58,440 nt of DNA from Lentimicrobiaceae bacterium (GTDB lineage: Bacteria; Bacteroidota; Bacteroidia; Bacteroidales; F082): positions 1-58,440 of the forward strand of contig SUWV01000015.1 in assembly GCA_015061315.1 (NCBI GenBank), in the 5' to 3' direction. The position numbers and the translations under genes were made by a program. How positions within the stretch are numbered: the stretch's first letter is position 1; each line of letters starts with the position of its first letter. Under the pieces are notes generated by a model. That model was not told the origin of the DNA. It saw nothing but the letters and a program-made list of their open reading frames with translations, and searched no databases. This document shows, piece after piece, positions 41,900 to 49,908 of the stretch.

Positions 41900-43339
41900 T
41901 TAATATTCACAGTTTTTAGGAGTACGAGGGAATGCGATGACGTCGCGGATGTTACCCATGCCGGTGATGAATAACATAAGACGCTCGAAACCTAAGCCGT
42001 AGCCTGAGTGAGGCACTGAACCGAAGCGGCGTGTATCTAAATACCATTCCATTGACTCTTGTGGGATGCCGACTTCTTCCATACGTTTCAACAATTTGTT
42101 GAGGTCTGTCTCACGTTCTGAACCGCCGATAATCTCTCCGATGCCAGGGAATAAGACGTCCATAGCTCTGACAGTCTTGCCGTCTTCGTTCTGTTTCATA
42201 TAGAAAGCCTTGATTTCCATTGGGTAATCTGTTAAGATAACAGGTCTCTTGAAGTGTTTCTCAACGAGATAGCGTTCATGTTCCGACTGCAAGTCGACGC
42301 CCCAGCCTGTGACAGGATATTGGAACTTGCCTTTTTTATTGTAGTTGCTATTTTTAAGAATGTCGATAGCTTCTGTATATGTCAATCTTTGGAATGGATT
42401 TTCTAAGATGAAATGTAACTTCTCTATCAACTCCATCGATTTCTCTTCAGCTTTTTTATTCTTCTCTTCTTCTTGGAGACGTTTGCTTAAGAATTGGAGG
42501 TCATCCATGCAGTTATCCAAAGCATATTGGATTAAGAATTTAAGCATCTCTTCTGCCAAGTCCATATTATCGTTGATGTCGTAGAATGCCATCTCTGGTT
42601 CAATCATCCAGAACTCAGCGAGGTGACGTGAGGTGTTGGAGTTCTCAGCGCGGAAAGTAGGTCCGAAGGTATAAATCTTACCCATTGCTGTTGCTGCGAG
42701 TTCGCCTTCAAGCTGACCCGACACTGTGAGGTTAGTAGCCTTGCCGAAGAAATCTTGAGAGAAGTCGATTTTGCCTTCTTCTGTCTTAGGTAAGTTGTTG
42801 AGGTCTAAGGTTGTCACTTGGAACATCTCGCCAGCGCCTTCGCAGTCTGATGCTGTGATGAGAGGAGTGTGGATGTTATAGAAACCTCTATCGTTGAAGA
42901 ATTTATGTATTCCGAAAACCATAGCGTGACGTAAACGCATGATGGCGCTGAAAGTGTTGGTACGGAAACGGAGGTGAGCTATCTCACGTAAAAACTCCAA
43001 AGAGTGTTTCTTAGGTTGTAATGGATATTTCTCTGGGTCAGCGGCACCGATAAGCTCTATGCTTGTCACGTTCATCTCTACGCTTTGTCCGCTACCTGCA
43101 GATTTCACCAAGTTACCGACTGCCGACACTGATGCGCCAGTGTGCATCAAAGCGAGATTTTCTTCTGGAATGACATTAAGGTCGATGACCAACTGGAGGT
43201 TGTTGATGGTAGAGCCATCGTTTAAAGCTATGAAAGCTACGTTCTTACTGCCGCGTTTGTTACGCACCCAACCCTTGACATTTATCTCTTTGTCAAGCTC
43301 TTGCATTTGCAATGCTTCTTTAATTTCTGTACGTTTCAC
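41900..43339 (-). CDS. asnS: Asparaginyl-tRNA synthetase
   Basis: The 479-residue class IIb synthetase has an N-terminal OB anticodon-binding fold ([24 protein letters not shown]). The class II motifs are visible: [21 protein letters not shown] (motif 2) and [15 protein letters not shown] (motif 3). GGSERETDL is also typical. It heads asnS-rpoN-PAP2. Its promoter shares a family E array with the divergent aroF promoter. Confidence 0.97.
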   Translation of the reverse strand: MKRTEIKEALQMQELDKEINVKGWVRNKRGSKNVAFIALNDGSTINNLQLVIDLNVIPEENLALMHTGASVSAVGNLVKSAGSGQSVEMNVTSIELIGAADPEKYPLQPKKHSLEFLREIAHLRFRTNTFSAIMRLRHAMVFGIHKFFNDRGFYNIHTPLITASDCEGAGEMFQVTTLDLNNLPKTEEGKIDFSQDFFGKATNLTVSGQLEGELAATAMGKIYTFGPTFRAENSNTSRHLAEFWMIEPEMAFYDINDNMDLAEEMLKFLIQYALDNCMDDLQFLSKRLQEEEKNKKAEEKSMELIEKLHFILENPFQRLTYTEAIDILKNSNYNKKGKFQYPVTGWGVDLQSEHERYLVEKHFKRPVILTDYPMEIKAFYMKQNEDGKTVRAMDVLFPGIGEIIGGSERETDLNKLLKRMEEVGIPQESMEWYLDTRRFGSVPHSGYGLGFERLMLFITGMGNIRDVIAFPRTPKNCEY

Positions 43340-43380
43340 TATAATATGTTTTTAAAATTATTCTAAAATTAATTAACTGA

Positions 43381-43441
43381 CAAAGATAAGAAAAAGTCTA
43401 AAGGCGAAAGACTAAAGGCGAAAGTTTTTTTCTTATTTTTG
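43381..43441. promoter_or_regulatory. Divergent asnS and aroF promoters around one family E array
   Basis: TATCTTTG on the minus strand (43381-43388) serves asnS. TATTTTTG on the plus strand (43434-43441) serves aroF-pheA. The spacer between them is filled by AAAGTCTAAAGGCGAAAG words (43394-43424), five and nine bases from the two boxes. The aroF box lies only four bases from the first ATG, so its mRNA is leaderless or starts at one of the next two in-frame ATGs. Confidence 0.65.
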
Positions 43442-43445
43442 CAAA

Positions 43446-44510
43446 ATGATGATGAATGATAGTTTCGACATAAAACGCTGGATTGAAAATCCCGATGAGC
43501 TACTGCTTATCGCGGGACCTTGTAGCGTTGAAAGCAGGGAACAATTCTTTGAGACATCGTTGAAACTATCGGAATTGCATCAAGTTAATATCTTACGAGG
43601 TGGCATCTGGAAACCACGCACACGTCCTAATGGTTTTGAAGGCATTGGTGAAAAGGGCTTGAAATGGATGAAAGAGATTTCGAGAGAGACGAGACTACCT
43701 GTCATGACGGAAGTGGCGACTCCGCAACATGTCGAGCTCGCGATAAAATATAATATCGACGCATTGTGGATAGGAGCTCGTACCACAGCAAATCCCTTCT
43801 CGATGCAGCAACTTGCCGATTCTCTCGTAGGTGCAGATATTCCGGTCTTTATTAAAAATCCTATCGCTCCCGACCTTAAACTCTGGATTGGAGCTTTTGA
43901 GCGTCTCGCTTCATCAGGGCTGAAACATCTCGTCGCTATACATCGTGGCTTCCAAGATATTAACGCCTCGCCTTATCGTAACAACCCGCGTTGGGAGATT
44001 CCTATAGAACTCCATCGCCAAAATCCTGAAATACCTATCATCACCGATATAAGCCATATATGCGGATGCCGCGAGATACTACATACTACCGCACAAAAAG
44101 CTATCGACCTCGCGACAAACGGTCTCATGATAGAAACCCATTGTAATCCAGAAACGGCTCTTACCGATGCTGAACAACAAATCACTCCGGAAAGTCTCAA
44201 ATCGCTGATTTCTAATCTTATCATTAATAAATCCAAGTCTAATAATGCCGACTTCCTCCTTCATGAGCTTAGAAGTCAAATTGATAGCATCGATGAGGAA
44301 CTGCTGAACCTGCTTGCAAAAAGAAGCAAGATTTCCACCCAAATAGGTGACATAAAAAAAGAGAACAACCTGACTGTACTTCAACTTGATAGGTGGAATA
44401 CTATACTCTCTAACCATATTGAGAGAGGCAAAACCCTCGGGCTGAAAGAAGATATGATCAAAGACATCTTTGAATTGATCCATAAAGATTCTATCGACAG
44501 ACAGCTTTGA
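43446..44510 (+). CDS. Bifunctional DAHP synthase / chorismate mutase
   Basis: The 354-residue fusion has an N-terminal DAHP synthase (KDSA-type fold, about 15-260; IAGPCSVESREQF, GGIWKPRTRPNGFEG, IETHCNPETAL). The C-terminal AroQ chorismate mutase spans about 270-350 (LRSQIDSIDEELLNLLAKRSK, IGDIKKENNL). It catalyses the entry step of the shikimate pathway and the chorismate-to-prephenate step, and the mutase domain usually gives feedback control. Three in-frame ATGs open the gene; which is used is unclear. A strong terminator follows. Confidence 0.95.
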   Translation: MMMNDSFDIKRWIENPDELLLIAGPCSVESREQFFETSLKLSELHQVNILRGGIWKPRTRPNGFEGIGEKGLKWMKEISRETRLPVMTEVATPQHVELAIKYNIDALWIGARTTANPFSMQQLADSLVGADIPVFIKNPIAPDLKLWIGAFERLASSGLKHLVAIHRGFQDINASPYRNNPRWEIPIELHRQNPEIPIITDISHICGCREILHTTAQKAIDLATNGLMIETHCNPETALTDAEQQITPESLKSLISNLIINKSKSNNADFLLHELRSQIDSIDEELLNLLAKRSKISTQIGDIKKENNLTVLQLDRWNTILSNHIERGKTLGLKEDMIKDIFELIHKDSIDRQL

Positions 44511-44514
44511 GGAT

Positions 44515-44549
44515 AAAAAAAGGAACGTCTTAAAGACGTTCCTTTTTTT
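44515..44549. terminator. Bidirectional intrinsic terminator
   Basis: GGAACGTCTT and AAGACGTTCC form a 10-bp stem with A and T runs on both sides. It serves both the aroF-pheA fusion and the convergent T9SS cargo gene. Confidence 0.9.
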
Positions 44550-44568
44550 ATCCTTATCGTTTTACTTC

Positions 44569-46632
44569 TTATTCAACAACAACTTTTGATGTGTGGCTGT
44601 AGCCATTAGCTGTTACTGTGCAGAAGTAAATGCCGCTTGTAAGATCGCTAACAACGATTGAGTTGTCACCTGTTGTTAAGTTCATATTAACAACTTTAAC
44701 TGTTTGACCAGCGATGTTAGAGAATGTTACTGTTGCGTCAGCGTCCATTGAAGAACCGATTACGATATAATCTGAAGCTGGGTTTGGATAGATGTTATAA
44801 ACAACATCTGTTGTTTCTTCAATACCGATAGCTTCGTCTTCATCATTCAAAGTACCTTCTGGGTTGAATTTGAATACGTGAACTGTACCGTATGAAATAT
44901 TTGCTTGTGAAGCACCTTGAGCACCTGTGTGGAAACCTGGAGTGTCGTCTGTATAACATGAGAACCAGAATTCATTTTCTTTTACAGGAGTACTTACTGC
45001 AGAAACGAAAGTACATTCGTCAGCTGTATGAACGAAGTCTGCATAGAAGTTTGTTGGAGCTAACACTGGCATTTGTCCCCAGTAGAGAGAATCAACAGGT
45101 TTGTAGTTTACAAAGCATGATCTGTAGTAGAATGAAGATTGCCATAAACGTGTTACTTCTGGAGCTGAGAAAGCTATTGCCAAGTTACCAGCTGGGTCGA
45201 CAGCGATTGAAGGGAATGCACATACGCCGAATCTTAACAAATAGTCACCAGCTGCGCCTTCTGAAGAACCTGTATATTGGCTTGCAGCAGCAAAACCATT
45301 CCAACCTTCTTCTGGATGAGGAGGTGTTACTGCACAGAAGTTTGTGAAGTCTAAGGTCATATAACCTTCTTGTTCTGGATCTGGCCACCATAATCTCAAA
45401 GCATGTTTGAGGCTGTCATCTTGGTAAGGACGAATTGGGCTTTCCATGTAAACCAATTCACCGTCAACGTAGTTTGGATAAGTTGTTGTATCGTTCCAGT
45501 AAGCGATACCGTCTGTCATTATACCATAGTATAAGCTGTAGTAGCCTTGTCCTACCAAATCAAACATACCGATAGAGAGAGCAACGTGAGAAACGCCGTC
45601 TTTACCAATTGCTACAGAACCTTGAGTTGGAGCATATAAGCCTGTCATAACCTTTGTTTGTTGGTTTGGTTCGTTGAACCATACAGCTGTATCAACAGGG
45701 CTTTCCCATACCATTCTGCTTTCCCATGTTTTACCAGCGTCGTTTGATTCATAAAGCATAACGTCGTGGTAGAAATATCTGTCGCAGTAAAGAACAGCGA
45801 TATTGTCGCCATTAGCAGAAACTGCATAACCGTCAGCGTTATAGCAATTCATGTGTTTGTCATCCATTTCAAGTGGTGAGAATTGGATGTCCCAATTTTC
45901 GAGGTCTTCTGTACGGAGGTAGTAAGAAGCTGAGTTTTCATCACCAGCTGCGTTAGCGAAAACGTGAAGAACTTCGTTGTTTTCACCTGTTGTAACTATT
46001 CTTGCCCATGACAATGAGTTACCTTCACCACCTACAACTGCGTCTACGTCAGCAGGATTAGGAATTGCATGAGGACCATCCCATACGCCTTCGCCAGCTT
46101 TTTCTCTAAGATAGTAACAAAGACCGTTTTCGTGTCCGTGGTTTACCAAGATTTCACCTTCTGCGCCATAAGGAGCTATTGATGGCCAACCTGTTCTTAC
46201 ATCTTCACCTGTAGCGTTAGCTTCGATACGTGCTTCTGGAACACCACCAAACTTACCAGTTTTACCTTCTCTTGCGAAGTTGTAACCAGTACCACGATCT
46301 GGGAATGCTTCATCATATTCTTCATTTGACATAGTTGCTGTTACTGCAACAGAACCGTCTTTAAGTTGGTACATACGATTTGCAACATAACCGTTTGACT
46401 GTAAATCGTAAGATGAATACATAGCTTCAGCTTCATAATATACTTCGCCTCTGTTAGCAACTACACTTTGAGTACCTTTAAGTTCAAAGTCAGATGATGC
46501 AGCAAAGTTATTACCTGTAGCTTTCATTTCAGCAACTTTCACTGGTTTTACCAATGATTTGTGTACTGATACTTGTGCAAATGCACCAAGTCCCATAACG
46601 AGACCTAAAGAAAGTAAAAGAACTTTTTTCAT
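44569..46632 (-). CDS. T9SS-exported protein with sialidase-like Asp box
   Basis: The 687-residue protein has a signal peptide (MKKVLLLSLGLVMGLGAFAQ) and a type A T9SS C-terminal sorting domain (about 605-687: VYNIYPNPASDYIVIG, GIYFCTVTANGYSHTSKVVVE), so it should be exported across the outer membrane and anchored or released. The central region has beta-propeller-like repeats with a clear Asp box, SNDAGKTW, near 290. Catalytic residues of a sialidase are not obvious, so the activity is unassigned. The codon use is highly regular, suggesting strong expression. The -7 box TATATTTG is at 46685-46692. Confidence 0.88.
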   Translation of the reverse strand: MKKVLLLSLGLVMGLGAFAQVSVHKSLVKPVKVAEMKATGNNFAASSDFELKGTQSVVANRGEVYYEAEAMYSSYDLQSNGYVANRMYQLKDGSVAVTATMSNEEYDEAFPDRGTGYNFAREGKTGKFGGVPEARIEANATGEDVRTGWPSIAPYGAEGEILVNHGHENGLCYYLREKAGEGVWDGPHAIPNPADVDAVVGGEGNSLSWARIVTTGENNEVLHVFANAAGDENSASYYLRTEDLENWDIQFSPLEMDDKHMNCYNADGYAVSANGDNIAVLYCDRYFYHDVMLYESNDAGKTWESRMVWESPVDTAVWFNEPNQQTKVMTGLYAPTQGSVAIGKDGVSHVALSIGMFDLVGQGYYSLYYGIMTDGIAYWNDTTTYPNYVDGELVYMESPIRPYQDDSLKHALRLWWPDPEQEGYMTLDFTNFCAVTPPHPEEGWNGFAAASQYTGSSEGAAGDYLLRFGVCAFPSIAVDPAGNLAIAFSAPEVTRLWQSSFYYRSCFVNYKPVDSLYWGQMPVLAPTNFYADFVHTADECTFVSAVSTPVKENEFWFSCYTDDTPGFHTGAQGASQANISYGTVHVFKFNPEGTLNDEDEAIGIEETTDVVYNIYPNPASDYIVIGSSMDADATVTFSNIAGQTVKVVNMNLTTGDNSIVVSDLTSGIYFCTVTANGYSHTSKVVVE

Positions 46633-46684
46633 TGTTAATTATTTTAATTAGTGATTAAATAAATTGATTCTACTTTTCAGTCTG

Positions 46685-46692
46685 CAAATATA
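46685..46692 (-). promoter_or_regulatory. Promoter -7 box (TATATTTG) of the T9SS cargo gene
   Basis: TATATTTG on the minus strand, 53 bases upstream of the ATG. Confidence 0.55.
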
Positions 46693-46793
46693 ATAAATTT
46701 AAATCGTCACGTGGGTAAAAAAAACATTTTTTTTGAAAATTAATTTTAAGAAAACTTCTCTTGCACAGTTACGAATTAATAAGTATCTTTACC

Positions 46794-46801
46794 GAATAAT
46801 T
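46794..46801 (+). promoter_or_regulatory. GH92 promoter -7 box (TATCTTTA)
   Basis: TATCTTTA differs from TAnnTTTG only at the last base, 32 bases before the GH92 ATG. Confidence 0.4.
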
Positions 46802-46832
46802 TTCAACATTATTTTTTACCTATAATTAATAA

Positions 46833-49784
46833 ATGATAAAGATGAAAAAAATCGCATTGTTAGTCATTGCTATCAGTTTATTTTTCTCATGTTCAACATC
46901 TAAAAATGAGAAACAGGATTTAGCACAATACGTACTTCCATTAGTTGGAACTGGCGGTCACGGCCACACTTATCCTGGTGCTGTGGCTCCTTTTGGCATG
47001 ATACAGAATAGTCCCGACACTCGCATGGACTCATGGGACGGTTGCTCAGGCTACCATATCTCCGACACCACCATTCTCGGCTTCAGCCTCACCCATCTCA
47101 CTGGAACAGGCTGCAACGACTACGGTGACTTCCGCTTCGCTCCTATCACCGGCGACGTCAGCTTCAACTCAAAAGAATACAGTTCTTCTTTCAGGCACGA
47201 AAACGAAGTAGCAAAAGCAGGATATTATTCTGTCATATTAGACGACTATAACATCAAGGTGGAACTCACTGCCGGCGAGCGTGCCGCCATGCAGCGTTAC
47301 AGCTTCCCTCAAAACGAGGACGCTCATCTTATAGTAGAGTTGCAAGAGTCGAACACCTCGGCAGAGACCATCTACGAATCATTCATCACCATAGAAAGCG
47401 ACAACGCCATCAGCGGATTCCGTCGCACAGGTCAGTGGGCTAAAGACCAATACCTTTATTTCTATGCTGAGTTCTCCGAACCTTTCACAGCTTATTCTAT
47501 TTGTTCCGATAATGTAGAATATCCTAATTTGAAACATGCCGAAGGCAAAGACCTGCAAGCATGCTTGGACTTCGATGTGAAAGACGGACAGCCTATAGTG
47601 ATGCGCGTGGCTACCTCAGCCGTCGACGTGGAAGGCGCTAAGAAAAACTTAGCTTCCGAAATCACCGACTTCGACTTCGACGCTTTGGCTCAGAAAACAT
47701 ATCAATATTGGAACGATGAACTCAACCGCATTAATATCAATACGGTGGTGAATGCCGAAGATAAAGATATTTTCTACACTTCTTTATATCACTGCTTCAT
47801 AGTTCCTAACCTATACTCCGACATCGACGGTCGCTACCGCGCTCACGACAAGAAAATATATCAAAGCGACAGACCTCGCTACACCGTCTTCTCATTATGG
47901 GATACCTTCAGAACCGAACATCCTCTGCTCACCCTCATCCAAAGAGAACGCAGCGTAGATATTATCAACACCTTTATTAATAACTACGAGACTGGAGGTC
48001 TTCTTCCTGTATGGGAACTCGCAGCTAACGAGACTAACTGCATGATCGGTTATCACTCTATGCCTGTCATCGCTGATGCTTACTTCTGCGGACTCGAAGG
48101 CATCGACTACGAGAAGGCTTTGGAAGCTATGGTGAAAAGCGCTAACGAAAATCAGTTCGGCGTGGGCTGCTATAAAGAATACGGTTTCATCCCTTCCAAC
48201 TGCGAAGGCGAATCGGTATCGAAGACTCTCGAATATGCCTACGACGACTGGTGCATAGCTCGCTTGGCAGAGGCTCTCGGCAAACAAGACATAGCCGACG
48301 AGTTCTATCAAAGAGCTCAATATTACAAAAACTTATACGACCCATCAACAAAGTTCTTCCGCGGAAAACGTAACGGCTGCTTCGTGACACCTTTCGACCC
48401 AACTCAAGTCAACTTCATGCTCACAGAAGCTAACTCTTGGCAATACGGTTTCTTCGCTCCACAAGACATCAACACTCATATCGAGATGATGGGCGGAATG
48501 AAGGCTTACGACAGAAAACTTAACGAGCTTTTCAACTCATCTTCAGAGATGACAGGAAGAAAACAATCGGACATCACTGGTCTCATCGGACAATATGCTC
48601 ACGGCAACGAGCCAAGTCATCACATGGCATACCTTTATAATTACTTAGGAAAGCCTTCAAAAACACAGCGACTTGTCAATAAAATTATGTATGAGTTATA
48701 CACCGATCAGCCTGACGGCTTATGTGGCAACGAAGACTGCGGACAAATGTCGGCTTGGTATGTGATGAGCGCTTTAGGATTCTATCCTGTGACACCAGCA
48801 AGCGGCTATTACGTCATCGGCGTGCCTCACTTTGAAGAGATGACGATAAATCTTGAAAACGGAAAGACATTCACCATAACAGCAAAGAACCTCTCAAGAG
48901 AAAACCGTTACATCGAATCAGTGAAGCTGAACGGCAAGCCATTAGAACGCAGCTATATCTATTTCGACGAAGTACATGACGGCGGCAAGTTAGAATTTAC
49001 AATGACAAACAACCGTAAGTCGGAATGGGCAAGAGACTTGGAAGATTGCCCTACTCAAAAAATTGATGGTCCTATCATCGTGACAACACCTGTCATAACA
49101 GTAGCTTCTGACGTCTTCTTCGAAAAATTAAATGTTGAGTTAAGTCATATCGACGCTGATGCCGAGATTTATTATACATTAGATGGCAGCACACCTAACG
49201 AAAACAGTAATCTTTACACAGCTCCATTCGACATCAACGAAAGCACCGATGTGAGAGTCGTAGCCATAAAAGACGGCAAGAGAAGTAATGTCATAGAAGG
49301 CAACTTCAAGAAGATTGCTGCTGGCAGAACCATCAAGATTGAGAACGCCTACAACACTCAATATGAAGCTGGCGGCGACATCGCGCTCATCGACTATCAA
49401 AGAGGCAGCAACAACTTCCGCGTCGGCACATGGCAAGGTTATCATGGCGTCGACCTCATCGCCACCGTCGATTTAAGCGAGGTACAAGACATCAACAGAT
49501 TAGCAGGCAGCTTCTTGCAAGACCAGAAATCATGGATCTTCATGCCTAAGGAAGTAGAGTTCTTCATCTCCAACGACGGCAAGAACTTCAAGTCGATAGG
49601 CAGCCAGAAGAATCATATCTCACAAGAGACAGAAGAGCCTGTACTTCATGAGTTCTCATTTGAAAAGAAATTATCGGCGAGATATATCAAGATGGTCGCT
49701 AAGAAAATCGACCAATGTCCTGACTGGCATGTCGGAGCTGGCGAACCAGGATGGATCTTCTGCGATGAGATCGTGATAGAATAA
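46833..49784 (+). CDS. GH92 alpha-1,2-mannosidase-type lipoprotein
   Basis: The 983-residue exo-mannosidase has a lipoprotein signal (LVIAISLFFSC). The GH92 N-terminal domain shows VGTGGHGHTYPGAVAPFGM and the catalytic domain shows GNEPSHHMAYLYNYLGKP and GNEDCGQMSAWYVMSALG, with the Ca-site and acid/base region. After about residue 745 come a chitobiase-type C-terminal domain (FFEKLNVELSHI, YYTLDGSTPNENS) and an F5/8 type C-like carbohydrate-binding domain to the end. It acts on mannose of N-glycans or yeast mannan. Its TAA lies at the first unit of a family B array. Confidence 0.95.
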   Translation: MIKMKKIALLVIAISLFFSCSTSKNEKQDLAQYVLPLVGTGGHGHTYPGAVAPFGMIQNSPDTRMDSWDGCSGYHISDTTILGFSLTHLTGTGCNDYGDFRFAPITGDVSFNSKEYSSSFRHENEVAKAGYYSVILDDYNIKVELTAGERAAMQRYSFPQNEDAHLIVELQESNTSAETIYESFITIESDNAISGFRRTGQWAKDQYLYFYAEFSEPFTAYSICSDNVEYPNLKHAEGKDLQACLDFDVKDGQPIVMRVATSAVDVEGAKKNLASEITDFDFDALAQKTYQYWNDELNRININTVVNAEDKDIFYTSLYHCFIVPNLYSDIDGRYRAHDKKIYQSDRPRYTVFSLWDTFRTEHPLLTLIQRERSVDIINTFINNYETGGLLPVWELAANETNCMIGYHSMPVIADAYFCGLEGIDYEKALEAMVKSANENQFGVGCYKEYGFIPSNCEGESVSKTLEYAYDDWCIARLAEALGKQDIADEFYQRAQYYKNLYDPSTKFFRGKRNGCFVTPFDPTQVNFMLTEANSWQYGFFAPQDINTHIEMMGGMKAYDRKLNELFNSSSEMTGRKQSDITGLIGQYAHGNEPSHHMAYLYNYLGKPSKTQRLVNKIMYELYTDQPDGLCGNEDCGQMSAWYVMSALGFYPVTPASGYYVIGVPHFEEMTINLENGKTFTITAKNLSRENRYIESVKLNGKPLERSYIYFDEVHDGGKLEFTMTNNRKSEWARDLEDCPTQKIDGPIIVTTPVITVASDVFFEKLNVELSHIDADAEIYYTLDGSTPNENSNLYTAPFDINESTDVRVVAIKDGKRSNVIEGNFKKIAAGRTIKIENAYNTQYEAGGDIALIDYQRGSNNFRVGTWQGYHGVDLIATVDLSEVQDINRLAGSFLQDQKSWIFMPKEVEFFISNDGKNFKSIGSQKNHISQETEEPVLHEFSFEKKLSARYIKMVAKKIDQCPDWHVGAGEPGWIFCDEIVIE

Positions 49785-49908
49785 GACAACAAGTCAACAA
49801 GTCAACGAGACTACAAGAAGAGACGCACCAACATTGATGCGTCTCTTCGTATTACAACTTGTTGTCTTGTTGTCTTGTTGTCTCGTTGACTTGTTGACTT
49901 ATAGTCTT
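49784..49908. repeat. Facing family B arrays around a hairpin (copy 11)
   Basis: AGACAACAAGTCAACAAG words after the GH92 stop lead to a hairpin with foot GAAG (49817-49848, stem GAAGAGACGCA). TTGTTGTCTTGTTGTCTCG words (49856-49908) then face it, being the sense array after the convergent receptor gene. One hairpin thus serves two convergent genes. Confidence 0.8.

Noticed and set aside
49784..49908. Tandem arrays as a possible CRISPR
   Set aside because: Units are 10-14 bases, degenerate and directly contiguous, without unique spacers, and no cas gene is present.
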